Positions 26,896 through 36,386 are shown, counted from the first letter of the stretch. The stretch is 64,000 nucleotides of DNA from Parasedimentitalea psychrophila (GCF_030285785.1 NZ_CP127247.1:496001-560000), one strand, 5' to 3'. The notes: generated from the letters alone by a model not told the origin. Numbers and translations are program-made.

Positions 26896-26999
26896 ATTGT
26901 CCTCCCATTTGACAAATCACGGCAACGCCGCTCATGACTAAGGGGACCACGACAAGCTGACACAAACCTGTCACGCCAGCAGAAAGGACCACCGATCAT

Positions 27000-27665
27000 A
27001 TGCGTTTCCTATTGGTCGAGGACAATATCAGCCTGGCCACCGCGGTACTGGACCGGCTGCGGATGGATGGCCATGTGGTTGACCATGCCGCAAGTATTTC
27101 CGTCGCCGAGGATTATTCAGCCACCACTGATTACGACTTGATATTGCTGGATATTATGCTGCCAGACGGAGACGGTCGCAGCTTTCTCAGATCGCATCGC
27201 AACCGTCTGATTGAAACCCCGGTGATCGTGCTGACCGCCCGATCCGAGGTCTCGGACCGGGTCGGAATGCTGGACCTTGGCGCCGACGATTACATCACCA
27301 AACCCTTTGATTTTTCCGAGCTCGAGGCCCGCTGCCGCGCGGTTCTGCGGCGCCACGGAGGCGACAGCTCCAACCAGCGACGATTCGGAAATCTGGTATT
27401 CGACCCCTTTGCCGGCACCCTTTCAGTGTCTGGAAAATCCATCACCCTACGTAACAAAGAGCTGCGGCTGCTGGAAATATTCCTCAATGGCCCAGACCGC
27501 ATTCACTCCAAATCGAAACTGGTGGACCGGCTGTTTTCCTACGACGAAGAGGTCTCTGAGAACGCCATCGAGGTCTATGTTGGCCGGTTGCGCAAACATC
27601 TGACCGGCTCCGGGGTTGAGATCACCACCGTGCGCGGCCTGGGCTACCGGATATCACAGATATGA
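27000..27665 (+). CDS. tctD: response regulator, OmpR family (TctD-like)
   Basis: A 221-residue two-component regulator with a receiver domain (LVEDN; phospho-acceptor Asp51 in LILLDIMLPDGDG; TKPFDF lysine) and an OmpR winged helix (about 130-218: ELRLLEIFL, YDEEVSENAIEVYVGRLRKH). It is divergent from tctCBA and overlaps the sensor gene by four bases. In TctDE-type systems it activates the transporter genes when substrate is present outside the cell. Confidence 0.92.
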   Translation: MRFLLVEDNISLATAVLDRLRMDGHVVDHAASISVAEDYSATTDYDLILLDIMLPDGDGRSFLRSHRNRLIETPVIVLTARSEVSDRVGMLDLGADDYITKPFDFSELEARCRAVLRRHGGDSSNQRRFGNLVFDPFAGTLSVSGKSITLRNKELRLLEIFLNGPDRIHSKSKLVDRLFSYDEEVSENAIEVYVGRLRKHLTGSGVEITTVRGLGYRISQI

Positions 27666-29047
27666 GCGATCCGCTGCCCACCAGTGGCTCGCTGCGCCGC
27701 CGTCTGACCCTGCAACTGGTGGGCAGCGCCGCGGTTCTGGCCACCCTGCTGTTCTTTGTGGTGCTCGCCTTTGCCCGCGATGTGGCGCAACAGACCCATG
27801 ACAGCATCCTGCTGGCCTCGGCCACCTCGATCATGGACTCGGTCTCGGTGCAGGCGGATGCGGTCACCGTGGACCTGCCCTATGCGGCGCTGTCGATGCT
27901 GGGCAATGTCAGTAACGACCGGGTGTTCTACAGCGTGTCAATGCGGGGCCAGCTGCTGACCGGCTACGATGACCTGCCCATCAGCGGCCAAATGCTGCGC
28001 TCCGGCCAATCGGCCTTTGATACCCTCTCCTACAAGGGCGACAGCATCCGCATGGTCACCCTGTCGCGGCGTCTGTCGTTGAATGGGGCGCCGGCCGACA
28101 TCCTGATCACCGTCGCCCAAACCCGCGAGGGTCAGGCGGCGCAACTGGCGCAGCTGTCCCGTTCGGCCCTGCAGCTTGGCCTTGGTTTCTTTCTGGTGGC
28201 AACAATACTGGCGATCTGGACCGCGCAGTCCAGCATCCGCCCGCTCAACCAGCTGACCGCAGCCGTATCGCGCCGTGGTCCCAAGGATCTGCGCCCGGTA
28301 AGACGCCCGGTGCCCAGCGAAATGATCCCGCTGGTGCTGTCGCTGAACCAGTTTATCGCCCGCCTGCGGGTCTCGCTCACCCGCTCCGAGGATTTTATCG
28401 CCGAGGCCGCCCACCGGGTGCGCACGCCGCTGGCCACCGTCCGGGCCCAGGCCGAAATCACTCTGCTGCGGGTTGAAAAACCTGAAAACCGCGCCTCGCT
28501 GCGGGAAATGATCCGCGCCATCGACGAAAGCTCACGCGCGGCGGGGCAGTTGCTGGACCACGCCATGGTCACCTTTCGCATCGATAGTCTGGAGCGCAAA
28601 GCGATTGATCTGGCCGAACTGGCCAAAGACCTTGTAGACCGCCTGCAACCGATTGCCGAACTAAAAGACATCGACCTTAGCTTTACCGGCTCCCATTGCC
28701 CGGCAATCACCGGCGACGCCATTCTGGTCCAGAACGCGGTCCGCAACATCCTGGACAATGCGATCAAATATTCCCCCAGTGACCGCGCCATTCAGGTCAC
28801 CACCCGGCAAACCACCAGCGCCATCGTGATCCAGGTCGAAGACCAGGCCGGCGGCTTTGCCGGCATGGACACCGAGGCGCTGACCCACCGGTTCACCCGT
28901 GGCGACAACGCCGTCGGGACTGTCGGCTCCGGCCTTGGCCTGACCATCGCCCGCGAGGTGGTCGAGGCCCACGGCGGCACTCTCCTCATTGAAACCAATA
29001 AATCCAGGACCGGCGCATGCGTATCTCTTTGCTTTCCATTGGTCTGA
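27662..29047 (+). CDS. tctE: sensor histidine kinase (TctE-like)
   Basis: A 461-residue membrane kinase with a short N-terminus, a first helix (about 20-40), a periplasmic TctE-N-type sensing domain (about 41-165), and a second helix (about 172-192). The H-box FIAEAAHRVRTPLATVRAQ has His251, and the ATPase domain has NILDNAIKYS (N box), QVEDQAGG and GLGLTIAREV. It overlaps tctD by 4 bp and the next, periplasmic-protein gene by 31 bp, so all three products are made together. Confidence 0.92.
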   Translation: MSDPLPTSGSLRRRLTLQLVGSAAVLATLLFFVVLAFARDVAQQTHDSILLASATSIMDSVSVQADAVTVDLPYAALSMLGNVSNDRVFYSVSMRGQLLTGYDDLPISGQMLRSGQSAFDTLSYKGDSIRMVTLSRRLSLNGAPADILITVAQTREGQAAQLAQLSRSALQLGLGFFLVATILAIWTAQSSIRPLNQLTAAVSRRGPKDLRPVRRPVPSEMIPLVLSLNQFIARLRVSLTRSEDFIAEAAHRVRTPLATVRAQAEITLLRVEKPENRASLREMIRAIDESSRAAGQLLDHAMVTFRIDSLERKAIDLAELAKDLVDRLQPIAELKDIDLSFTGSHCPAITGDAILVQNAVRNILDNAIKYSPSDRAIQVTTRQTTSAIVIQVEDQAGGFAGMDTEALTHRFTRGDNAVGTVGSGLGLTIAREVVEAHGGTLLIETNKSRTGACVSLCFPLV

Positions 29048-30063
29048 TTGCGGCCCTATCGACCCTATCGGCTCTCGCAAAACCGGCGGCGGCGTTTGAG
29101 GTCGAGGAACACCACCGGTTCGGCACCGGCGAGGCCCGCACGCTCAGGATTCTGTCAACCACCGACACTGCCCTGCTGACGCCGATGATCATGACCTTCC
29201 TGCAGGATCAGCCCGGCGTGGCCATCGACTACACCAGCGCCAGCAGTGCCGAGCTGATGAGTGCCGTGATGCAGGAACAACAGCCCTTTGACCTTGCGCT
29301 CTCCTCGGCGATGGATTTGCAGATCAAACTGGCCAACGATGGCTACACCCGCGCCCATCGCTCCAAGGCGGTGGATCTGATCCCGGTCTGGGGCAACTGG
29401 CGCAACCATGTGTTTGCCTTCTCGCAGGAACCCGCCTCCATTGTGGTGTCACCCTCAGCCTTTGCCGAGCTGGAGATCCCCCAGTCCCGGCAACAGCTGA
29501 TCTCGCTGCTGCGCAAGCACCCCGACCGGTTTCGCGGTCGCATCGGCACCTACGACGTGAGCACCAGCGGGTTGGGCTACCTATTTGCAACCCAGGATGC
29601 CCGCACTTCGGAATCCTATTGGCGGCTGATGGAGATCATGGGCAGTCTGCGCGCCAAACTGTTCTGCTGCTCCAGCGATATGATCGAGGCGGTGGCACGG
29701 GGCGAGATCGCTGTCGCCTATAACGTGCTGGGCAGCTATGCCCGCGCCCGCAAGGATCTGGGCGACCGCATTCTCATCATCGAGCCCGAGGATTACACCA
29801 ATATGATGCTGCGCACCGCGGTGATCCTGACCACGGCGCAGGAACCCGATCTGGCCGGCGACTTCGTCGATCATTTGCTGGACGCCGCCTGGAACAGCCC
29901 CATTGTGGTTGAATACCCCTTTCACCGCTACCCCACCACCGGCACGGCGCGAAACGTGCCGTTCCGTCCCATTCAGCTGGGGCCGGGGTTGCTGGTCTTT
30001 CTGGATCACCTGAAACGCAAACGCTTCCTGAGCGAGTGGCACAGCACTGTGCAGCAAAACTAA
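29017..30063 (+). CDS. periplasmic substrate-binding-like protein linked to TctDE
   Basis: A 348-residue exported protein of the ABC-type extracellular solute-binding fold. The signal peptide is at 1-28, followed by LRILSTTDTALLTPMIMTFL, a two-lobe core with TYDVSTSGLGYLF (hinge-type motif) and VAYNVLGSYA. No permease or ATPase is encoded nearby. The gene starts 31 bases inside the kinase gene, so I infer that it is a periplasmic partner of the sensor: a third component that presents the ligand to TctE, as proposed for other two-component systems with co-encoded binding proteins. An orphan metal-binding role is an alternative. Confidence 0.75.
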   Translation: MRISLLSIGLIAALSTLSALAKPAAAFEVEEHHRFGTGEARTLRILSTTDTALLTPMIMTFLQDQPGVAIDYTSASSAELMSAVMQEQQPFDLALSSAMDLQIKLANDGYTRAHRSKAVDLIPVWGNWRNHVFAFSQEPASIVVSPSAFAELEIPQSRQQLISLLRKHPDRFRGRIGTYDVSTSGLGYLFATQDARTSESYWRLMEIMGSLRAKLFCCSSDMIEAVARGEIAVAYNVLGSYARARKDLGDRILIIEPEDYTNMMLRTAVILTTAQEPDLAGDFVDHLLDAAWNSPIVVEYPFHRYPTTGTARNVPFRPIQLGPGLLVFLDHLKRKRFLSEWHSTVQQN

Positions 30064-30088
30064 TCTGTGCAACAGAACTAGGTCTTCA

Positions 30089-30823
30089 TCACCAGCGCGG
30101 ATCATCCAGCTCCAGCGGAAACCCACGCGGCATTAGCCCGGCCTGAAACCAGTTCACAAAGGAATGGATCGAAAACACCGGCAGCCCGGTCACCCGGCGA
30201 ATGTCACGCGCATAGGGCACCATATTGGTGCATTCCAACACGATGGCCCCCACCTCTGGGTGGGTCTCTACCATAGCGCGGCCGGCCTCGATCATATCCA
30301 GCCGACAGGCCTGAAAATCAATCTCCAGCCTGTCGCCCAGAATATCCTTTGTCAGGGCGCGGCCACCCTCGGTGCCGATCACCGGCGTATCCAGCGGCGC
30401 CCCGGCAGCCGCCAGATGATCCGACCTCAGCGACGGCTTCGAGATGGTGATCACCCCAACCCGTTTACCCGCCGGCAACAGCGCCTGCACCATCGGCACC
30501 TGCATCAGCGACGAGGTCGCCACCGGCACGCCCAGCGCCTGTTTCACCTGATCTTGGATCAGCGCCAGAAAGCCGCAATTGGTGGTGATCCCATCACAGC
30601 CCGACCGCAGCAGATCACGCCCCGCATCAATGAACTGTTGCGCCATCTCTGTTGGATCATTGCGCACCACCTTGTCCGGCGTTGCCCCTGTCACTACCCG
30701 GTACTGCACCGGGAAATCCCAGCTCATGGCATTGCCCATATCACCATAAATGCGGGGAAACCGCGTCTCCAGCATCAGGATGCCAACCGTCGCCCCGTAA
30801 ACCGTCTTACCGCCCTGTTGCAT
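30089..30823 (-). CDS. aspartate/glutamate racemase family protein
   Basis: A 244-residue member of the Asp/Glu racemase superfamily. The two catalytic cysteines can be placed in GITTNCGFLA (about residue 81) and IVLECTNM (about residue 194), so the enzyme is probably active. It is not a copy of the racemase at the left edge, which is of the hydantoin type. I chose the ATG at 30823 (MQQGGKTVYG) with GGGAAGG upstream; the open frame continues into the GntR gene but loses family character. It lies 22 bp after the GntR gene, and its likely pathway partners are the ThDP enzyme and FAD oxidoreductase on the other strand. Confidence 0.8.
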   Translation of the reverse strand: MQQGGKTVYGATVGILMLETRFPRIYGDMGNAMSWDFPVQYRVVTGATPDKVVRNDPTEMAQQFIDAGRDLLRSGCDGITTNCGFLALIQDQVKQALGVPVATSSLMQVPMVQALLPAGKRVGVITISKPSLRSDHLAAAGAPLDTPVIGTEGGRALTKDILGDRLEIDFQACRLDMIEAGRAMVETHPEVGAIVLECTNMVPYARDIRRVTGLPVFSIHSFVNWFQAGLMPRGFPLELDDPRW

Positions 30824-30845
30824 TGGCTGCCCTTCCCGATGGTGA

Positions 30846-31538
30846 TTAGTCTTGTGGCACATAGAGTTGAGAAAACGCGATCCGCACCGCATCGGTCGCA
30901 GCTTCGCGGCGCTTTTCGATATGCCCGCGCATCGCCGCCTCGGCCGCCGCCGCATCGCGCCCCGCCAGTGCCAGCAAAATGCGGCTATGCGCCGACAATT
31001 CACCCGGCACCCGCACGCCTGCCTTGTCCCGCATCCGCTGCAGATCAATCAACCGGATGTAACGGATGCGATCATTCAGACTGCGCAAGCTCCGCTCCAG
31101 CTCGCCGTTGCCAGACAGAAGCACCAACCGCATATGAAACGTCTCGTCCATATCCAACCGCTCGGCTGGGTCGTCGGCATTTTCATATTCGGCCTCGGTG
31201 TGTTGCAGATAGGCGCCCAGTTCAGCAATATCGCCATCGCTGGCCCGGCGACACGACAGCCGCAGGGCCTCACATTCCACCGCCACCCGCGCCTCGTACA
31301 GATCCTGGATATACTTGGGCGTCAGCGATCGGCAGAAGAACCCCCGGTTGTTTTGAAACGTCAGGAAACCTTCGGCCACCAATTGGTTCAACGCCTCGCG
31401 CAGAGGGGTGCGACTGGCCCCCAATTGCTTGGACAGCGCACTCTCGTTGATGCGCTGATCTGGCATAAAGGCAAAGTCCGCAGCCATTTGGCGCAGCGCC
31501 GCATAGACCCGGCTTACATTGCTTTGCTGCTTGGACAT
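30846..31538 (-). CDS. GntR family transcriptional regulator, FCD subfamily
   Basis: A 230-residue regulator. The winged helix-turn-helix (about 8-75) has RINESALSKQLGASRTPLRE, and the FCD domain (about 80-210) carries metal/ligand histidines in FHMRLVLLSGN and ELSAHSRILLAL. It is divergent from the ThDP-enzyme gene; the 128-bp gap holds two short perfect palindromes. Likely a repressor of both directions that responds to the substrate of this locus. Confidence 0.88.
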   Translation of the reverse strand: MSKQQSNVSRVYAALRQMAADFAFMPDQRINESALSKQLGASRTPLREALNQLVAEGFLTFQNNRGFFCRSLTPKYIQDLYEARVAVECEALRLSCRRASDGDIAELGAYLQHTEAEYENADDPAERLDMDETFHMRLVLLSGNGELERSLRSLNDRIRYIRLIDLQRMRDKAGVRVPGELSAHSRILLALAGRDAAAAEAAMRGHIEKRREAATDAVRIAFSQLYVPQD

Positions 31539-31579
31539 GGACCTTACCCGCCTTAGATTACAGACAACTTACAAGAGAA

Positions 31580-31618
31580 TTGACATGAGTGCAAGCTTGC
31601 ATTCTAAACTGTATACAA
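31580..31618 (+). promoter_or_regulatory. candidate promoter and GntR operator of the ThDP-enzyme gene
   Basis: TTGACA at 31580-31585, a 17-bp spacer and TCTAAA at 31603-31608 make a plausible sigma-70 promoter. The spacer contains the perfect palindrome GCAAGCTTGC (31591-31600). TGTATACA (31610-31617), a common core of FCD-type GntR operators, lies immediately after the -10, where binding would block transcription. Confidence 0.5.
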
Positions 31619-31666
31619 TTTTGAACGCAGTAAGTTCAACAGCGAATCAGCCCAGAGGACACCGAT

Positions 31667-33358
31667 ATGACATCGAAACTGAACGGCGCCGAGGCCATGG
31701 TGCAAATGCTTCAGGCGCATGGCGTGCGCCACATGTTTGGCCTTGCCGGTGACACTACGCTGCCGTTTTACGACGCCCTGCTGCGGCTCGATCACGGCAT
31801 CACCCATATCATGACCCGGGACGAGCGCAGCGCCACCTATATGGCCGATGGCTATTCCCGCGTCACCGGTCGGGTTGGTGTCGCCGAAGGCCCCTCGGGC
31901 GGTGGTGCCACCTACATCCTGCCCGGGTTGATCGAAGCCACCGAGAGCTCTTATGCGGTGCTCGGCATCACCACCGATATCTCGGTTGGCTCTTACGGCA
32001 AATACCCGCTGACCGAGGTGGACCAGGACCGGCTGATGGGGCCGCTGACCAAGTGGAACACGGTGATCAAACAGGCCCAGCACATCCCGCGGATGATGCG
32101 CACTGCGTTTCGGGCGATGACCACCGGCCGCTCCGGCGCCGCCCATATCGGCCTGCCCTATGACATCCAGTATGATCAGGTCGATGCCTCGGATATCTGG
32201 GCCGACCCCAAACACCAAAGCTACCCCGCCTACCCCCAGGCCCCGGAACCCGGTGCGGCGCAAGCCGCAGTTGATGCCATTCTGTCGGCCAAAAATCCGC
32301 TGATCGTCTGTGGTGGCGGCGTGGTGATTGCCGGCGCGATGGGGGAACTCTCCCGCCTTGCCAGCCGTCTCGACATCCCCGTCGCCACCTCAATCTCGGG
32401 TCAGGGTTCGCTGGCCGAGATCCACCCGCAATGTCTGGGCGTCGTCGGCTCCAACGGCGGCACCGACCAGACATGGGAAATGATGGAGGCCGCCGATCTG
32501 GTCATCTTCATGGGCTGCCGGGCCGGATCAACCACCACCTCACGCTGGGAGGCGCCAACCGCCAATACCCGCATCATTCACTTTGACAATGACCCCATGG
32601 TGATCGGTGCCAACTACCGCACCGAGGTCGGCGTGGTCGGTGATTTGAAACTGTCGTTGCAACAGGTGAATACAGTGCTGGATACCCGCGATCAGGGGGC
32701 GCAAACCTTTGGTGGCGCGGCCGCAATTGCCGATATCAAGATGCGCAAGTTCGACATCTTTCGCAAACTCGCCAGCAGTGATCAGGCGCCGATCCGGCCG
32801 GAACGGGTGATCGACAGCCTGATGAAGATACTGCCGCCCGATGCCACCGTGGTGTCGGACCCCGGCACCAGTTGCCCCTATTTCTCGGCCTATTACCAAT
32901 TGCCCCAGGCCGGTCGCCATTTTATCACCAACCGCGCCCACGGGGCGCTCGGCTATTCCATGTCAGCGGCCCTTGGCGCCTGGTTCGGCCGCCCCAGCAG
33001 CAAGGTGGTGGCGCTGATGGGCGATGGCTCGTTTGGCTTCACCGTGGGCGAGCTGGAAACCATCTGCCGCTGCCGCGCGCCGATTACCTGCGTGGTGTTT
33101 TCCAACTCCAATTTCGGCTGGATCAAGGCCAGCCAGTTCGCCGACAAGGGCGCGCGCTATTACAACGTCGACTTCAACCAGACCGACCACGCCGCCGTTG
33201 CCGCCGCCTATGGTGTCAAAAGCTGGCGGGTGGAAAACCCGGACGATCTGGACCGGGTCCTGCGCGAGGCCATTGACCAAGACGGCCCCACCCTGATCGA
33301 CGTGGTGATCCAGGCCCTGGAGGAAAGCAACGCCCCGGTGCGGCGCTGGATGGGGTAA
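31667..33358 (+). CDS. thiamine-diphosphate-dependent enzyme (acetolactate synthase-like family)
   Basis: A 563-residue ThDP enzyme with the three-domain layout of the acetohydroxyacid synthase/decarboxylase superfamily. The catalytic glutamate region is TRDERSATYMADGYSR near residue 50. The central domain is about 190-330. The ThDP/Mg motif begins GDGSFGFTVGELET near residue 450 and ends about 30 residues on with SNSN. It is not a biosynthetic ilvB: no small subunit is nearby, and it is controlled by a GntR gene next to a racemase, an amino-acid oxidoreductase and a TRAP transporter. A 2-keto acid lyase, ligase or decarboxylase acting on the imported compound's keto form is a reasonable inference. 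Confidence 0.82.
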   Translation: MTSKLNGAEAMVQMLQAHGVRHMFGLAGDTTLPFYDALLRLDHGITHIMTRDERSATYMADGYSRVTGRVGVAEGPSGGGATYILPGLIEATESSYAVLGITTDISVGSYGKYPLTEVDQDRLMGPLTKWNTVIKQAQHIPRMMRTAFRAMTTGRSGAAHIGLPYDIQYDQVDASDIWADPKHQSYPAYPQAPEPGAAQAAVDAILSAKNPLIVCGGGVVIAGAMGELSRLASRLDIPVATSISGQGSLAEIHPQCLGVVGSNGGTDQTWEMMEAADLVIFMGCRAGSTTTSRWEAPTANTRIIHFDNDPMVIGANYRTEVGVVGDLKLSLQQVNTVLDTRDQGAQTFGGAAAIADIKMRKFDIFRKLASSDQAPIRPERVIDSLMKILPPDATVVSDPGTSCPYFSAYYQLPQAGRHFITNRAHGALGYSMSAALGAWFGRPSSKVVALMGDGSFGFTVGELETICRCRAPITCVVFSNSNFGWIKASQFADKGARYYNVDFNQTDHAAVAAAYGVKSWRVENPDDLDRVLREAIDQDGPTLIDVVIQALEESNAPVRRWMG

Positions 33359-34049
33359 GCAACCCCCGCGCCCCAAAGGCACCCGTTGCGCCGCCAGCGC
33401 GCGCCCTGCTTGCCGGTCCTTAACCCCGCTCTGCCAGTCTCCCGGACGTCGCGACACCCGCCAGACTGGCACACTGGCACCCTGGACTGGGCTCCCTTAA
33501 AACCGGAGTGCTGAGTTAAGCTTTCTTCACGCGGGTGAAAATCCCGTCCCTCTCCGCTTGGGCGGCGCCGTCCCCCCTTATCCCCTGGTCAACCAAGGTT
33601 GCGGAAATGACTTATACAGATCTGAATACACCATCTTTACCGGCAAGGTTGACTTGGCACCGGCCCAAAGCTGTGCCTGACAGGGCTCCAGCTCGGCCTT
33701 GAACAGATGTGAATGCACCCTTGTCTTCAACGGCATTCAAGCCTCCTGGAACACCTCGCGGATGCAGTGGCGGGTCATGTGATCCGGCCCCATGACGTTT
33801 AACGCCCCCCAGAACCGAGGCGGCGCCAGTGACTGTGCCGGTGGCTGGCCGGGCTCGATAATGGCGTGAAAGACTTGGAGCTGGTGAAATCTGGGATGCC
33901 TGGCACCCCTTTTCAAAATAAATGATGCTCTATCCAGAAATTCCTATTTGAAATGAGACCCAAGCGCGGGCATGGTTTCAAAAACTTATGGAAACCACCG
34001 TGCCTCATTTACTCAATCCACACCCAAGACCCGCTGCCGGAGACCGCTC
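33359..34049. other. 691-bp stretch without a confident gene
   Basis: Two consecutive minus-strand frames are visible. An open frame without an early start, about 33943-33737, reads FHQLQVFHAIIEPGQPPAQS near its middle and ends in IREVFQEA. Immediately after its stop (TGAATG) a 52-codon frame at 33736-33578 begins MPLKTRVHSHLFKAELEPC. They may be remnants of a decayed gene; I do not recognise a family. No RNA gene or strong terminator was seen after the ThDP-enzyme gene. Confidence 0.3.
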
Positions 34050-35291
34050 ATGACCGCCTCGCATACTGTCATTGTCGGCGCAGGCATTGTTGGCGCCGCC
34101 ACCGCAATCTGGCTGAGCCGCGCCGGCCATCGGGTCACCCTGATCGACAAGGGCGAGCCCGGCATGGGGGCGTCTTATGGCAATGGCTGCATTCTGGCCA
34201 GTTCCGGCATGGTGCCGGTGACCGCTCCGGGGCTGATCGCCAAGGGTCCGGGCTATCTGCTGAACCCCGACTTCCCGCTGTTCCTGCGCTGGGGCTATAC
34301 GCTGAAACTGCTGCCCTGGCTGGTGAAATACCTGGCCCATGCCAATGACGGCGATACCCGGCGGATTGCCCGCGGGCTGACCCATATCGTTGGCGACAGT
34401 CTACAGCAGCATCAGGCGCTAACCGCTGGCACCGATGCAGCAAAATGGGTGCAACCCAGTGAATACAACTTCGCATACACCGATCGCGCCGCCTTTGGCG
34501 CCGATGCCTACAGCTGGGACCTGCGCCGCGAGGCGGGTTTTGTCCCCGAACTGATCGAAGGCGCCGCCGTGCAGGAGAAAGAGCCGATCCTGGCGAAATC
34601 AATCACCCTGCTGGCGGTGAACAAAAGCCACGGCTTCATCCATAATCCGGCCCATTACGTGCAGGATCTGGTCAAACTTCTGGTCGAAATGGGCGGCACA
34701 ATTGTGCGGGCCGAGGTTAAGGATTTTGATCTCAGCGGCGGGCGAATTCGCGCGGTGGACACCGATCAGGGCCGGTTCGACTGTGATCAGGCGGTGCTGG
34801 CGACGGGGGTCTGGTCCAAGCCCCTGATGCAGAAACTCGGCATCAATGTGCCGCTCGAGGCCGAGCGCGGCTACCATATCCAGTTCAAGAACCCGTCGCA
34901 GACACCCAACAATCCGATGATGATGGCGGCGGGGAAATTCGTTGCTACACCAATGGATCAGGGTCTAAGATGCGCTGGTGTGGTTGAATTTGGCGGCCTG
35001 GAGGACACCCCGTCAGAAGCGCCGCTAAAGCTGCTGCGCAAAAAGGTCAGCGCGCTGTTTCCGCAGCTGACCGCCGACAGTGAAGAAGAATGGTTGGGCT
35101 TTCGCCCGGCGCCGTCCGACAGTCTGCCTCTGATTGGCGAGGTGGGCAACAGCGGCGTCTATGCAGGTTTTGGCCACCACCACATCGGGCTGACAGGCGG
35201 CCCCAAGACCGGCCGCATGATCGCGGATTTGATCACCGGTCAGCGCAATAACATTGATATGACACCCTACGCCCCACAACGGTTTGGCTAG
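34050..35291 (+). CDS. FAD-dependent amino-acid oxidoreductase (DadA-like)
   Basis: A 413-residue flavoprotein of the D-amino-acid dehydrogenase/DAO family. The N-terminal Rossmann motif is VIVGAGIVGAATAIWLSRAG, the substrate region includes LATGVWSKPLMQKLG (about 250), and the C-terminal FAD motif is YAGFGHHHIGLTGGPKTGRM. The ATG at 34050 follows a GGAG and begins at the FAD-binding strand; an upstream in-frame start would add 26 unrelated residues. It heads the TRAP transporter genes (41 bp to dctP). Together with the racemase it suggests deamination of an imported amino acid. Confidence 0.85.
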   Translation: MTASHTVIVGAGIVGAATAIWLSRAGHRVTLIDKGEPGMGASYGNGCILASSGMVPVTAPGLIAKGPGYLLNPDFPLFLRWGYTLKLLPWLVKYLAHANDGDTRRIARGLTHIVGDSLQQHQALTAGTDAAKWVQPSEYNFAYTDRAAFGADAYSWDLRREAGFVPELIEGAAVQEKEPILAKSITLLAVNKSHGFIHNPAHYVQDLVKLLVEMGGTIVRAEVKDFDLSGGRIRAVDTDQGRFDCDQAVLATGVWSKPLMQKLGINVPLEAERGYHIQFKNPSQTPNNPMMMAAGKFVATPMDQGLRCAGVVEFGGLEDTPSEAPLKLLRKKVSALFPQLTADSEEEWLGFRPAPSDSLPLIGEVGNSGVYAGFGHHHIGLTGGPKTGRMIADLITGQRNNIDMTPYAPQRFG

Positions 35292-35332
35292 GGTCAAGGC
35301 AATAACAAAAGAACCAATAGGGAGATCACAAG

Positions 35333-36313
35333 ATGACAACGCATTACACCGTAAAGGCGGCGCTGGCCGTTTCAGCTCTGACATTAGGGGCGACGGCGGC
35401 GATGGCCGAAAAATGGGACATGCCGATGGCCTATTCGGCAACCAACTTCCATTCGGAAATGGGCGTGGTTTTTGCCGACCGCGTGCGCGACTACACCGGC
35501 GGCGAGATCGACATCACCGTACATCCGGGTGGATCGCTGTTCAAAGGCGGCGAGATCAAACGGGCGGTCCAGACCGGCCAGGCCCCGATTGGCGAACGCT
35601 TTATGTCAGCCCACGCCAACGAGGTGCCGCTTCTGGGCTGGGACAACTTGCCCTTTATCGCCACCACCTATGCCGACAACGACAAGCTGTGGAACGCGGC
35701 CAAGGACAAGGTCAACGCCCAGCTGTCGGATCTGAACCTTGTGGCGCTTTATACCTGTCCCTGGCCTGGTCAGGGGTTCTATTTCAAGAAAGAAGTGAAC
35801 TCTTCTGCGGATACCCAAGGGGTCAAGTTCCGCTCCTATAACACCGCCACCGCCACCTTTGCCGAGGCCCTGGGCATGATCCCGGTTCAGGTCGAAGCCG
35901 CCGAACTGTCACAAGCACTGGCCACCGGCGTGGCCGAGGCGTTCATCTCCTCCGGGTCAACAGGATATGATCGTAAAGTCTGGGAACAGCTGACCCATTA
36001 CTACAAGGTCAACGCCTGGCTGCCGCGCAACTATGTGATGGTCAACAAAGGCATCTGGGACGGGCTCAGCGCCGACACCCAGGCTGCGGTGCAAAAAGCG
36101 GCCAACGAGACCGGCGCCGATTGTTCAGCCAAATCGGAAGAACTGGCAGGTTGGTATTTTGAACAGCTGGCAGACAATGGCATGGACGTGACCGACGCAG
36201 GCCCCGAATTCCTGGCCGAGCTGGAAGCGATCGGTGCCAAAATGACTTCGGACTGGCTGGAGCAGGCCGGCGCCGACGGTCAGGCCATTCTGGACGCCTA
36301 TAACGCCAACTAA
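35333..36313 (+). CDS. dctP: TRAP transporter substrate-binding protein
   Basis: A 326-residue periplasmic receptor of the DctP family. The signal peptide ends near AMA. WDMPMAYSATNFHSE and DRVRDYTGGEIDITVHPGGS are typical early motifs. GVKFRSYNTATATFAEALG contains the conserved arginine (about residue 160) that binds the carboxylate of the ligand. It is followed by a hairpin and then the two permease genes. It resembles receptors for organic acids, amino acids or their derivatives. Confidence 0.92.
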   Translation: MTTHYTVKAALAVSALTLGATAAMAEKWDMPMAYSATNFHSEMGVVFADRVRDYTGGEIDITVHPGGSLFKGGEIKRAVQTGQAPIGERFMSAHANEVPLLGWDNLPFIATTYADNDKLWNAAKDKVNAQLSDLNLVALYTCPWPGQGFYFKKEVNSSADTQGVKFRSYNTATATFAEALGMIPVQVEAAELSQALATGVAEAFISSGSTGYDRKVWEQLTHYYKVNAWLPRNYVMVNKGIWDGLSADTQAAVQKAANETGADCSAKSEELAGWYFEQLADNGMDVTDAGPEFLAELEAIGAKMTSDWLEQAGADGQAILDAYNAN

Positions 36314-36330
36314 AGGCACCACTTTACTTT

Positions 36331-36360
36331 ACGGCCCCGCGCAATCCTGTGTGGGGCCGT
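36331..36360 (+). terminator. hairpin between dctP and dctQ
   Basis: Ten-base-pair stem (one G-U), ACGGCCCCGC at 36331-36340 and GTGGGGCCGT at 36351-36360, 18 bases past the dctP stop and without a T-run. Probably a partial terminator or RNA-stabilising element that raises receptor over permease expression. Confidence 0.6.
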
Positions 36361-36386
36361 GTCATATCTGACCGGGGGATAGGGTA

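Noticed and set aside
31667-33358. Biosynthetic acetolactate synthase (ilvB)
   Set aside because: No small regulatory subunit gene and a catabolic GntR/TRAP context; left as an unassigned ThDP enzyme.
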